DNA from: Auanema rhodensis
Taxonomy: Eukaryota; Nematoda; Chromadorea; Rhabditida; Rhabditidae
DNA length: 64,000 nt
Assembly: GCA_964057225.1 (NCBI GenBank)
Contig: OZ059895.1
Coordinates: forward strand, 3,410,001-3,474,000
Reading direction: 5' to 3'
Positions 50,555 through 63,943 of the stretch are shown here, piece after piece. How positions within the stretch are numbered: position 1 is the first letter of the stretch; each line of letters begins with the position of its first letter. Position numbers and translations under genes: made by a program. Below the pieces are notes generated by a model. It made no database searches. It was given only the letters and a program-made list of their open reading frames with translations, and was not told the DNA's origin.

Positions 50555-53366
50555 ACAAAAAAATTGGAATGTGATCACATGTTCTGATGCTTTGAAGGGC
50601 ATGTTTTACTAGCCTACGTAGGAAAACATCCATTCAAGCAACAGAACTAGGAAAGATCCATGTCTGATTAGTCGGTCAGTTCATTATTTAAGGGTAACCT
50701 GTGCTGCGTATAATTTATGGGTGTACAAAAATCAAAGTTTATTACTATCTTTACAAGATAGATACAAAAAAATTGGAATGTGATCACATGTTCTGATGCT
50801 TTGAAGGGCATGTTTTACTAGCCTACGTAGGAAAACATCCATTCAAGCAACAGAACTAGGAAAGATCCATGTCTGATTAGTCGGTCAGTTCATTATTTAA
50901 GGGTAACCTGTGCTCCGTATAATTTATGGGTGTACAAAAATCAAAGTTCTTAATCAAAGTTTAAAAAACAAACTGAATAAAAGTTAGAAAATCTGAATTA
51001 AAATCTTTCCAACATAGTGTTCAACATATGATATATTACTATCTTTACAAGATAGATACAAAAAAATTGGAATGTGATCACATGTTCTGATGCTTTGAAG
51101 GGCATGTTTTACTAGCCTACGTAGGAAAACATCCGTTCAAGCAACAGAACTTGGAAAGATCCATGTCTGATTAGTCGGTCAGTTCATTAATTAAGGGTAA
51201 CCTGTGCTGCGTATAATTTATGGGTGTACAAAAATCAAAGTTCTTAATCAAAGTTTAAAAAACAAACTGAATAAAAGTTCGTAAATCTGAATTAAAATCT
51301 TTCCAACATAGTGTTCAACATATGATATATTACTATCTTTACAAGATAGATACAAAAAAATTGGAATGTGATCACATGTTCTGATGCTTTGAAGGGCATG
51401 TTTTACTAGCCTACGTAGGAAAACATCCATTCAAGCAACAGAACTAGGAAAGATCCATGTCTGATTAGTCGGTCAGTTCATTATTTAAGGGTAACCTGTG
51501 CTGCGTATAATTTATGGGTGTACAAAAGTCAAAGTTTATTACTATCTTTACAAGATAGATTTCAAAAAAATTGGAATGTGATCACATGTTCTGATGCTTT
51601 GAAGGGCATGTTTTACTAGCCTACGTAGGAAAACATCCATTCAAGCAACAGAACTAGGAAAGATCCATGTCTGATTAGTCGGTCAGTTCATTATTTAAGG
51701 GTAACCTGTGCTGCGTATAATTTATGGGTGTACAAAAATCAAAGTTTATTACTATCTTTACAAGATAGATACAAAAAAATTGGAATGTGATCACATGTTC
51801 TGATGCTTTGAAGGGCATGTTTTACTAGCCTACGTAGGAAAACATCCGTTCAAGCAACAGAACTTGAAAGATCCATGTCTGATTAGTCGGTCAGTTCATT
51901 AATTAAGGGTAACCTGTGCTGCGTATAATTTATGGGTGTACAAAAATCAAAGTTCTTAATCAAAGTTTAAAAAACAAACTGAATAAAAGTTCGTAAATCT
52001 GAATTAAAATCTTTCCAACATAGTGTTCAACATATGATATATTACTATCTTTACAAGATAGATACAAAAAAATTGGAATGTGATCACATGTTCTGATGCT
52101 TTGAAGGGCATGTTTTACTAGCCTACGTAGGAAAACATCCATTCAAGCAACAGAACTAGGAAAGATCCATGTCTGATTAGTCGGTCAGTTCATTATTTAA
52201 GGGTAACCTGTGCTGCGTATAATTTATGGGTGTACAAAAATCAAAGTTTATTACTATCTTTACAAGATAGATTTCAAAAAAATTGGAATGTGATCACATG
52301 TTCTGATGCTTTGAAGGGCATGTTTTACTAGCCTACGTAGGAAAACATCCATTCAAGCAACAGAACTAGGAAAGATCCATGTCTGATTAGTCGGTCAGTT
52401 CATTATTTAAGGGTAACCTGTGCTGCGTATAATTTATGGGTGTACAAAAATCAAAGTTTATTACTATCTTTACAAGATAGATTTCAAAAAAATTGGAATG
52501 TGATCACATGTTCTGATGCTTTGAAGGGCATGTTTTACTAGCCTACGTAGGAAAACATCTATTCAAGCAACAGAACTAGGAAAGATCCATGTCTGATTAG
52601 TCGGTCAGTTCATTATTTAAGGGTAACCTGTGCTGCGTATAATTTATGGGTGTACAAAAATCAAAGTTCTTAATCAAAGTTTAAAAAACAAACTGAATAA
52701 AAGTTAGAAAATCTGAATTAAAATCTTTCCAACATAGTGTTCAACATATGATATATTACTATCTTTACAAGATAGATACAAAAAAATTGGAATGTGATCA
52801 CATGTTCTGATGCTTTGAAGGGCATGTTTTACTAGCCTACGTAGGAAAACATCCATTCAAGCAACAGAACTTGGGAAGATCCATGTCTGATTAGACGGTC
52901 AGTTCATTATTTAAGGGTAACCTGTGCTGCGTATATTTTATGGGTGTACAAACAACAAGGTTCTTAATCAAAGTTTAGAAAACAAACTGAGTGAAAGTTG
53001 AAAAAATCTGAATTAAAATCTTTCCAACATAGTGTTCAACATATGATATATTACTATCTTTACAAGATAGATACAAAAAAATTGAAATGTGATCACATGG
53101 TCTGATGCTTTGAAGGGCATGTTTTACTAGCCTACGTAGGAAAACATCCGTTCAAGCAACAGAACTTGGAAAGATCCATGTCTGATTAGTCGGTCAGTTC
53201 ATTAATTAAGGGTAACCTGTGCTGCGTATAATTTATGGGTGTACAAAAATCAAAGTTCTTAATCAAAGTTTAAAAAACAAACTGAATAAAAGTTCGAAAA
53301 TCTGAATTAAAATCTTTCCAACATAGTGTTCAACATATGATATATTACTATCTTTACAAGATAGAT
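50555..53366. repeat. Region VII 2812-bp HOR, copy 2
   Basis: Order: Sh 50555, Lb 50764, Lc 51058, Sh 51352, Sh 51561, Lc 51771, Sh 52064, Sh 52273, Lb 52483, La 52778, Lc 53073, each exactly 2812 bp after its partner and with the same markers. The only difference I noticed is in the last Lc: TTCGAAAA here and TTCGTAAA in copy 1. Confidence 0.9.
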
Positions 53367-56300
53367 ACAAAAAAATTGGAATGTGATCACATGTTCTGAT
53401 GCTTTGAAGGGCATGTTTTACTAGCCTACGTAGGAAAACATCCATTCAAGCAACAGAACTAGGAAAGATCCATGTCTGATTAGTCGGTCAGTTCATTATT
53501 TAAGGGTAACCTGTGCTCCGTATAATTTATGGGTGTACAAAAATCAAAGTTTATTACTATCTTTACAAGATAGATACAAAAAAATTGGAATGTGATCACA
53601 TGTTCTGATGCTTTGAAGGGCATGTTTTACTAGCCTACGTAGGAAAACATCCATTCAAGCAACAGAACTAGGAAAGATCCATGTCTGATTAGTCGGTCAG
53701 TTCATTATTTAAGGGTAACCTGTGCTCCGTATAATTTATGGGTGTACAAAAATCAAAGTTCTTAATCAAAGTTTAAAAAACAAACTGAATAAAAGTTAGA
53801 AAATCTGAATTAAAATCTTTCCAACATAGTGTTCAACATATGATATATTACTATCTTTACAAGATAGATACAAAAAAATTGGAATGTGATCACATGTTCT
53901 GATGCTTTGAAGGGCATGTTTTACTAGCCTACGTAGGAAAACATCCGTTCAAGCAACAGAACTTGGAAAGATCCATGTCTGATTAGTCGGTCAGTTCATT
54001 AATTAAGGGTAACCTGTGCTGCGTATAATTTATGGGTGTACAAAAATCAAAGTTCTTAATCAAAGTTTAAAAAACAAACTGAATAAAAGTTCGTAAATCT
54101 GAATTAAAATCTTTCCAACATAGTGTTCAACATATGATATATTACTATCTTTACAAGATAGATACAAAAAAATTGGAATGTGATCACATGTTCTGATGCT
54201 TTGAAGGGCATGTTTTACTAGCCTACGTAGGAAAACATCCATTCAAGCAACAGAACTAGGAAAGATCCATGTCTGATTAGTCGGTCAGTTCATTAATTAA
54301 GGGTAACCTGTGCTGCGTATAATTTATGGGTGTACAAAAATCAAAGTTCTTAATCAAAGTTTAAAAAACAAACTGAATAAAAGTTCGTAAATCTGAATTA
54401 AAATCTTTCCAACATAGTGTTCAACATATGATATATTACTATCTTTACAAGATAGATACAAAAAAATTGGAATGTGATCACATGTTCTGATGCTTTGAAG
54501 GGCATGTTTTACTAGCCTACGTAGGAAAACATCCATTCAAGCAACAGAACTAGGAAAGATCCATGTCTGATTAGTCGGTCAGTTCATTATTTAAGGGTAA
54601 CCTGTGCTGCGTATAATTTATGGGTGTACAAAAATCAAAGTTTATTACTATCTTTACAAGATAGATACAAAAAAAATTGGAATGTGGTCACATGTTCTGA
54701 TGCTTTGAAGGGCATGTTTTACTAGCCTACGTAGGAAAACATCCGTTCAAGCAACAGAACTTGAAAGATCCATGTCTGATTAGTCGGTCAGTTCATTATT
54801 TAAGGGTAACCTGTGCTGCGTATAATTTATGGGTGTACAAAAATCAAAGTTCTTAATCAAAGTTTAAAAAACAAACTGAATAAAAGTTAGAAAATCTGAA
54901 TTAAAATCTTTCCAACATAGTGTTCAACATATGATATATTACTATCTTTACAAGATAGATACAAAAAAATTGGAATGTGATCACATGTTCTGATGCTTTG
55001 AAGGGCATGTTTTACTAGCCTACGTAGGAAAACATCCATTCAAGCAACAGAACTAGGAAAGATCCATGTCTGATTAGTCGGTCAGTTCATTATTTAAGGG
55101 TAACCTGTGCTGCGTATAATTTATGGGTGTACAAAAATCAAAGTTCTTAATCAAAGTTTAAAAAACAAACTGAATAAAAGTTAGAAAATCTGAATTAAAA
55201 TCTTTCCAACATAGTGTTCAACATATGATATATTACTATCTTTACAAGATAGATACAAAAAAATTGGAATGTGATCACATGTTCTGATGCTTTGAAGGGC
55301 ATGTTTTACTAGCCTACGTAGGAAAACATCCATTCAAGCAACAGAACTTGGGAAGATCCATGTCTGATTAGACGGTCAGTTCATTATTTAAGGGTAACCT
55401 GTGCTGCGTATATTTTATGGGTGTACAAACAACAAGGTTCTTAATCAAAGTTTAGAAAACAAACTGAGTGAAAGTTGAAAAAATCTGAATTAAAATCTTT
55501 CCAACATAGTGTTCAACATATGATATATTACTATCTTTACAAGATAGATACAAAAAAATTGAAATGTGATCACATGTTCTGATGCTTTGAAGGGCATGTT
55601 TTACTAGCCTACGTAGGAAAACATCCGTTCAAGCAACAGAACTTGGAAAGATCCATGTCTGATTAGTCGGTCAGTTCATTAATTAAGGGTAACCTGTGCT
55701 GCGTATAATTTATGGGTGTACAAAAATCAAAGTTCTTAATCAAAGTTTAAAAAACAAACTGAATAAAAGTTCGTAAATCTGAATTAAAATCTTTCCAACA
55801 TAGTGTTCAACATATGATATATTACTATCTTTACAAGATAGATACAAAAAAATTGGAATGTGATCACATGTTCTGATGCTTTGAAGGGCATGTTTTACTA
55901 GCCTACGTAGGAAAACATCCATTCAAGCAACAGAACTAGGAAAGATCCATGTCTGATTAGTCGGTCAGTTCATTATTTAAGGGTAACCTGTGCTGCGTAT
56001 AATTTATGGGTGTACAAAAGTCAAAGTTTATTACTATCTTTACAAGATAGATTTCAAAAAAATTGGAATGTGATCACATGTTCTGATGCTTTGAAGGGCA
56101 TGTTTTACTAGCCTACGTAGGAAAACATCCATTCAAGCAACAGAACTAGGAAAGATCCATGTCTGATTAGTCGGTCAGTTCATTATTTAAGGGTAACCTG
56201 TGCTGCGTATAATTTATGGGTGTACAAAAATCAAAGTTCTTAATCAAAGTTTAAAAAACAAACTGAATAAAAGTTAGAAAATCTGAATTAAAATCTTTCC

Positions 56301-59300
56301 AACATAGTGTTCAACATATGATATATTACTATCTTTACAAGATAGATACAAAAAAATTGGAATGTGATCACATGTTCTGATGCTTTGAAGGGCATGTTTT
56401 ACTAGCCTACGTAGGAAAACATCCATTCAAGCAACAGAACTAGGAAAGATCCATGTCTGATTAGTCGGTCAGTTCATTATTTAAGGGTAACCTGTGCTGC
56501 GTATAATTTATGGGTGTACAAAAATCAAAGTTCTTAATCAAAGTTTAAAAAACAAACTGAATAAAAGTTAGAAAATCTGAATTAAAATCTTTCCAACATA
56601 GTGTTCAACATATGATATATTACTATCTTTACAAGATAGATACAAAAAAATTGGAATGTGATCACATGTTCTGATGCTTTGAAGGGCATGTTTTACTAGC
56701 CTACGTAGGAAAACATCCATTCAAGCAACAGAACTTGGGAAGATCCATGTCTGATTAGACGGTCAGTTCATTATTTAAGGGTAACCTGTGCTGCGTATAT
56801 TTTATGGGTGTACAAACAACAAGGTTCTTAATCAAAGTTTAGAAAACAAACTGAGTGAAAGTTGAAAAAATCTGAATTAAAATCTTTCCAACATAGTGTT
56901 CAACATATGATATATTACTATCTTTACAAGATAGATACAAAAAAATTGAAATGTGATCACATGTTCTGATGCTTTGAAGGGCATGTTTTACTAGCCTACG
57001 TAGGAAAACATCCGTTCAAGCAACAGAACTTGGAAAGATCCATGTCTGATTAGTCGGTCAGTTCATTAATTAAGGGTAACCTGTGCTGCGTATAATTTAT
57101 GGGTGTACAAAAATCAAAGTTCTTAATCAAAGTTTAAAAAACAAACTGAATAAAAGTTCGTAAATCTGAATTAAAATCTTTCCAACATAGTGTTCAACAT
57201 ATGATATATTACTATCTTTACAAGATAGATACAAAAAAATTGGAATGTGATCACATGTTCTGATGCTTTGAAGGGCATGTTTTACTAGCCTACGTAGGAA
57301 AACATCCATTCAAGCAACAGAACTAGGAAAGATCCATGTCTGATTAGTCGGTCAGTTCATTATTTAAGGGTAACCTGTGCTGCGTATAATTTATGGGTGT
57401 ACAAAAGTCAAAGTTTATTACTATCTTTACAAGATAGATTTCAAAAAAATTGGAATGTGATCACATGTTCTGATGCTTTGAAGGGCATGTTTTACTAGCC
57501 TACGTAGGAAAACATCCATTCAAGCAACAGAACTAGGAAAGATCCATGTCTGATTAGTCGGTCAGTTCATTATTTAAGGGTAACCTGTGCTGCGTATAAT
57601 TTATGGGTGTACAAAAATCAAAGTTTATTACTATCTTTACAAGATAGATACAAAAAAATTGGAATGTGATCACATGTTCTGATGCTTTGAAGGGCATGTT
57701 TTACTAGCCTACGTAGGAAAACATCCGTTCAAGCAACAGAACTTGAAAGATCCATGTCTGATTAGTCGGTCAGTTCATTATTTAAGGGTAACCTGTGCTG
57801 CGTATAATTTATGGGTGTACAAAAATCAAAGTTCTTAATCAAAGTTTAAAAAACAAACTGAATAAAAGTTCGTAAATCTGAATTAAAATCTTTCCAACAT
57901 AGTGTTCAACATATGATATATTACTATCTTTACAAGATAGATACAAAAAAATTGGAATGTGATCACATGTTCTGATGCTTTGAAGGGCATGTTTTACTAG
58001 CCTACGTAGGAAAACATCCATTCAAGCAACAGAACTAGGAAAGATCCATGTCTGATTAGTCGGTCAGTTCATTATTTAAGGGTAACCTGTGCTGCGTATA
58101 ATTTATGGGTGTACAAAAATCAAAGTTTATTACTATCTTTACAAGATAGATTTCAAAAAAATTGGAATGTGATCACATGTTCTGATGCTTTGAAGGGCAT
58201 GTTTTACTAGCCTACGTAGGAAAACATCCATTCAAGCAACAGAACTAGGAAAGATCCATGTCTGATTAGTCGGTCAGTTCATTATTTAAGGGTAACCTGT
58301 GCTGCGTATAATTTATGGGTGTACAAAAATCAAAGTTCTTAATCAAAGTTTAAAAAACAAACTGAACAAAAGTTAGAAAATCTGAATTAAAATCTTTCCA
58401 ACATAGTGTTCAACATATGATATATTACTATCTTTACAAGATAGATACAAAAAAATTGGAATGTGATCACATGTTCTGATGCTTTGAAGGGCATGTTTTA
58501 CTAGCCTACGTAGGAAAACATCCATTCAAGCAACAGAACTTGGGAAGATCCATGTCTGATTAGACGGTCAGTTCATTATTTAAGGGTAACCTGTGCTGCG
58601 TATATTTTATGGGTGTACAAACAACAAGGTTCTTAATCAAAGTTTAGAAAACAAACTGAGTGAAAGTTGAAAAAATCTGAATTAAAATCTTTCCAACATA
58701 GTGTTCAACATATGATATATTACTATCTTTACAAGATAGATACAAAAAAATTGAAATGTGATCACATGTTCTGATGCTTTGAAGGGCATGTTTTACTAGC
58801 CTACGTAGGAAAACATCCGTTCAAGCAACAGAACTTGGAAAGATCCATGTCTGATTAGTCGGTCAGTTCATTAATTAAGGGTAACCTGTGCTGCGTATAA
58901 TTTATGGGTGTACAAAAATCAAAGTTCTTAATCAAAGTTTAAAAAACAAACTGAATAAAAGTTCGTAAATCTGAATTAAAATCTTTCCAACATAGTGTTC
59001 AACATATGATATATTACTATCTTTACAAGATAGATACAAAAAAATTGAAATGTGATCACATGTTCTGATGCTTTGAAGGGCATGTTTTACTAGCCTACGT
59101 AGGAAAACATCCGTTCAAGCAACAGAACTTGGAAAGATCCATGTCTGATTAGTCGGTCAGTTCATTAATTAAGGGTAACCTGTGCTGCGTATAATTTATG
59201 GGTGTACAAAAATCAAAGTTCTTAATCAAAGTTTAAAAAACAAACTGAATAAAAGTTCGTAAATCTGAATTAAAATCTTTCCAACATAGTGTTCAACATA

Positions 59301-59329
59301 TGATATATTACTATCTTTACAAGATAGAT
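53367..59329. repeat. Region VII: rearranged copies with a 1386/1387-bp step
   Basis: Order: Sh 53367, Lb 53576, Lc 53870, Lc 54164, Sh 54458, Lb 54667, Lb 54961, La 55255, Lc 55550, Sh 55844, Lb 56053, Lb 56348, La 56642, Lc 56937, Sh 57231, Sh 57440, Lc 57650, Sh 57943, Lb 58152, La 58447, Lc 58742, Lc 59036. A third 2812-bp copy starts at 53367 but is broken after Lc 53870. Lb-Lb-La-Lc-Sh at 54667-56052 is repeated at 56053-57439 with a 1386-bp step. Two Lc-Lc neighbours (53870/54164 and 58742/59036) are local duplications. Confidence 0.83.
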
Positions 59330-61636
59330 ACAAAAAAATTGGAATGTGATCACATGTTCTGATGCTTTGAAGGGCATGTTTTACTAGCCTACGTAGGAAA
59401 ACATCCATTCAAGCAACAGAACTAGGAAAGATCCATGTCTGATTAGTCGGTCAGTTCATTATTTAAGGGTAACCTGTGCTGCGTATATTTTATGGGTGTA
59501 CAAAAATCAAAGTTTATTACTATCTTTAAAAGATAGATACAAAAAAATTGGAATGTGATCACATGTTCTGATGCTTTGAAGGGCATGTTTTACTAGCCTT
59601 CGTAGGAAAACATCCATTCAAGCAACAGAACTTGGGAAGATCCATGTCTGATTAGTCGGTCAGTTCATTATTTAAGGGTAACCTGTGCTGCGTATATTTT
59701 ATGGGTGTACAAACAACAAGGTTCTTAATCAAAGTTTAGAAAACAAACTGAGTGAAAGTTGAAAAAATCTGAATTAAAATCTTTCCAACATAGTGTTCAA
59801 CATATGATATATTACTATCTTTACAAGATAGATACAAAAAAATTGGAATGTGGTCACATGTTCTGATGCTTTGAAGGGCATGTTTTACTAGCCTACGTAG
59901 GAAAACATCCGTTCAAGCAACAGAACTTGGAAAGATCCATGTCTGATTAGTCGGTCAGTTCATTAATTAAGGGTAACCTGTGCTGCGTATAATTTATGGG
60001 TGCACAAAAATCAAAGTTCTTAATCAAAGTTTAAAAAACAAACTGAATAAAAGTTCGAAAATCTGAATTAAAATCTTTCCAACATAGTGTTCAACATATG
60101 ATATATTACTATCTTTACAAGATAGATACAAAAAAATTGGAATGTGATCACATGTTCTGATGCTTTGAAGGGCATGTTTTACTAGCCTACGTAGGAAAAC
60201 ATCCATTCAAGCAACAGAACTAGGAAAGATCCATGTCTGATTAGTCGGTCAGTTCATTATTTAAGGGTAACCTGTGCTGCGTATAATTTATGGGTGTACA
60301 AAAATCAAAGTTTATTACTATCTTTACAAGATAGATACAAAAAAATTGGAATGTGATCACATGTTCTGATGCTTTGAAGGGCATGTTTTACTAGCCTACG
60401 TAGGAAAACATCCATTCAAGCAACAGAACTAGGAAAGATCCATGTCTGATTAGTCGGTCAGTTCATTATTTAAGGTTAACCTGTGCTCCGTATAATTTAT
60501 GGGTGTACAAAAATCAAAGTTCTTAATCAAAGTTTAAAAAACAAACTGAATAAAAGTTAGAAAATCTGAATTAAAATCTTTCCAACATAGTGTTCAACAT
60601 ATGATATATTACTATCTTTACAAGATAGATACAAAAAAATTGGAATGTGATCACATGTTCTGATGCTTTGAAGGGCATGTTTTACTAGCCTACGTAGGAA
60701 AACATCCGTTCAAGCAACAGAACTTGGAAAGATCCATGTCTGATTAGTCGGTCAGTTCATTAATTAAGGGTAACCTGTGCTGCGTATAATTTATGGGTGT
60801 ACAAAAATCAAAGTTCTTAATCAAAGTTTAAAAAACAAACTGAATAAAAGTTCGTAAATCTGAATTAAAATCTTTCCAACATAGTGTTCAACATATGATA
60901 TATTACTATCTTTACAAGATAGATACAAAAAAATTGGAATGTGATCACATGTTCTGATGCTTTGAAGGGCATGTTTTACTAGCCTACGTAGGAAAACATC
61001 CATTCAAGCAACAGAACTAGGAAAGATCCATGTCTGATTAGTCGGTCAGTTCATTATTTAAGGGTAACCTGTGCTGCGTATAATTTATGGGTGTACAAAA
61101 GTCAAAGTTTATTACTATCTTTACAAGATAGATTTCAAAAAAATTGGAATGTGATCACATGTTCTGATGCTTTGAAGGGCATGTTTTACTAGCCTACGTA
61201 GGAAAACATCCATTCAAGCAACAGAACTAGGAAAGATCCATGTCTGATTAGTCGGTCAGTTCATTATTTAAGGGTAACCTGTGCTGCGTATAATTTATGG
61301 GTGTACAAAAATCAAAGTTTATTACTATCTTTACAAGATAGATACAAAAAAATTGGAATGTGATCACATGTTCTGATGCTTTGAAGGGCATGTTTTACTA
61401 GCCTACGTAGGAAAACATCCGTTCAAGCAACAGAACTTGAAAGATCCATGTCTGATTAGTCGGTCAGTTCATTAATTAAGGGTAACCTGTGCTGCGTATA
61501 ATTTATGGGTGTACAAAAATCAAAGTTCTTAATCAAAGTTTAAAAAACAAACTGAATAAAAGTTCGTAAATCTGAATTAAAATCTTTCCAACATAGTGTT
61601 CAACATATGATATATTACTATCTTTACAAGATAGAT
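59330..61636. repeat. Region VII 2307-bp HOR, copy 1 (9 monomers)
   Basis: Order: Sh 59330 (TATATTTTATGG, AAAAGATAG), La 59539 (GCCTTCG), Lc 59834 (GGGTGCACAAA), Sh 60128, Lb 60337 (AAGGTTAACC, GTGCTCCG), Lc 60631, Sh 60925 (AAAAGTC, GATTTC), Sh 61134 (210 bp), Lc 61344 (ACTTGAAAG, 293 bp). From about 59485 to 61360 it matches 45590-47465, with one difference noticed (AAGGTTAACC here, AAGGGTAACC there). Confidence 0.9.
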
Positions 61637-63943
61637 ACAAAAAAATTGGAATGTGATCACATGTTCTGATGCTTTGAAGGGCATGTTTTACTAGCCTACG
61701 TAGGAAAACATCCATTCAAGCAACAGAACTAGGAAAGATCCATGTCTGATTAGTCGGTCAGTTCATTATTTAAGGGTAACCTGTGCTGCGTATATTTTAT
61801 GGGTGTACAAAAATCAAAGTTTATTACTATCTTTAAAAGATAGATACAAAAAAATTGGAATGTGATCACATGTTCTGATGCTTTGAAGGGCATGTTTTAC
61901 TAGCCTTCGTAGGAAAACATCCATTCAAGCAACAGAACTTGGGAAGATCCATGTCTGATTAGTCGGTCAGTTCATTATTTAAGGGTAACCTGTGCTGCGT
62001 ATATTTTATGGGTGTACAAACAACAAGGTTCTTAATCAAAGTTTAGAAAACAAACTGAGTGAAAGTTGAAAAAATCTGAATTAAAATCTTTCCAACATAG
62101 TGTTCAACATATGATATATTACTATCTTTACAAGATAGATACAAAAAAATTGGAATGTGGTCACATGTTCTGATGCTTTGAAGGGCATGTTTTACTAGCC
62201 TACGTAGGAAAACATCCGTTCAAGCAACAGAACTTGGAAAGATCCATGTCTGATTAGTCGGTCAGTTCATTAATTAAGGGTAACCTGTGCTGCGTATAAT
62301 TTATGGGTGCACAAAAATCAAAGTTCTTAATCAAAGTTTAAAAAACAAACTGAATAAAAGTTCGAAAATCTGAATTAAAATCTTTCCAACATAGTGTTCA
62401 ACATATGATATATTACTATCTTTACAAGATAGATACAAAAAAATTGGAATGTGATCACATGTTCTGATGCTTTGAAGGGCATGTTTTACTAGCCTACGTA
62501 GGAAAACATCCATTCAAGCAACAGAACTAGGAAAGATCCATGTCTGATTAGTCGGTCAGTTCATTATTTAAGGGTAACCTGTGCTGCGTATAATTTATGG
62601 GTGTACAAAAATCAAAGTTTATTACTATCTTTACAAGATAGATACAAAAAAATTGGAATGTGATCACATGTTCTGATGCTTTGAAGGGCATGTTTTACTA
62701 GCCTACGTAGGAAAACATCCATTCAAGCAACAGAACTAGGAAAGATCCATGTCTGATTAGTCGGTCAGTTCATTATTTAAGGTTAACCTGTGCTCCGTAT
62801 AATTTATGGGTGTACAAAAATCAAAGTTCTTAATCAAAGTTTAAAAAACAAACTGAATAAAAGTTAGAAAATCTGAATTAAAATCTTTCCAACATAGTGT
62901 TCAACATATGATATATTACTATCTTTACAAGATAGATACAAAAAAATTGGAATGTGATCACATGTTCTGATGCTTTGAAGGGCATGTTTTACTAGCCTAC
63001 GTAGGAAAACATCCGTTCAAGCAACAGAACTTGGAAAGATCCATGTCTGATTAGTCGGTCAGTTCATTAATTAAGGGTAACCTGTGCTGCGTATAATTTA
63101 TGGGTGTACAAAAATCAAAGTTCTTAATCAAAGTTTAAAAAACAAACTGAATAAAAGTTCGTAAATCTGAATTAAAATCTTTCCAACATAGTGTTCAACA
63201 TATGATATATTACTATCTTTACAAGATAGATACAAAAAAATTGGAATGTGATCACATGTTCTGATGCTTTGAAGGGCATGTTTTACTAGCCTACGTAGGA
63301 AAACATCCATTCAAGCAACAGAACTAGGAAAGATCCATGTCTGATTAGTCGGTCAGTTCATTATTTAAGGGTAACCTGTGCTGCGTATAATTTATGGGTG
63401 TACAAAAGTCAAAGTTTATTACTATCTTTACAAGATAGATTTCAAAAAAATTGGAATGTGATCACATGTTCTGATGCTTTGAAGGGCATGTTTTACTAGC
63501 CTACGTAGGAAAACATCCATTCAAGCAACAGAACTAGGAAAGATCCATGTCTGATTAGTCGGTCAGTTCATTATTTAAGGGTAACCTGTGCTGCGTATAA
63601 TTTATGGGTGTACAAAAATCAAAGTTTATTACTATCTTTACAAGATAGATACAAAAAAATTGGAATGTGATCACATGTTCTGATGCTTTGAAGGGCATGT
63701 TTTACTAGCCTACGTAGGAAAACATCCGTTCAAGCAACAGAACTTGAAAGATCCATGTCTGATTAGTCGGTCAGTTCATTAATTAAGGGTAACCTGTGCT
63801 GCGTATAATTTATGGGTGTACAAAAATCAAAGTTCTTAATCAAAGTTTAAAAAACAAACTGAATAAAAGTTCGTAAATCTGAATTAAAATCTTTCCAACA
63901 TAGTGTTCAACATATGATATATTACTATCTTTACAAGATAGAT
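61637..63943. repeat. Region VII 2307-bp HOR, copy 2
   Basis: Order: Sh 61637, La 61846, Lc 62141, Sh 62435, Lb 62644, Lc 62938, Sh 63232, Sh 63441, Lc 63651, each exactly 2307 bp after its partner. It shares AAGGTTAACC (about 62780) with copy 1, a variant I saw nowhere else, so the two arose from each other. I noticed no other differences. Confidence 0.9.

Noticed and set aside
28024-63310. The 23 reading frames of 60 codons on the minus strand as genes
   Set aside because: They are one sequence repeated with the satellite, opened by the TTCG change of Lc and by CCATTC in the next monomer. I see no upstream signals of their own and no recognisable domain; presence follows repeat class and not coding constraint. 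Kept only as a low-interest finding.
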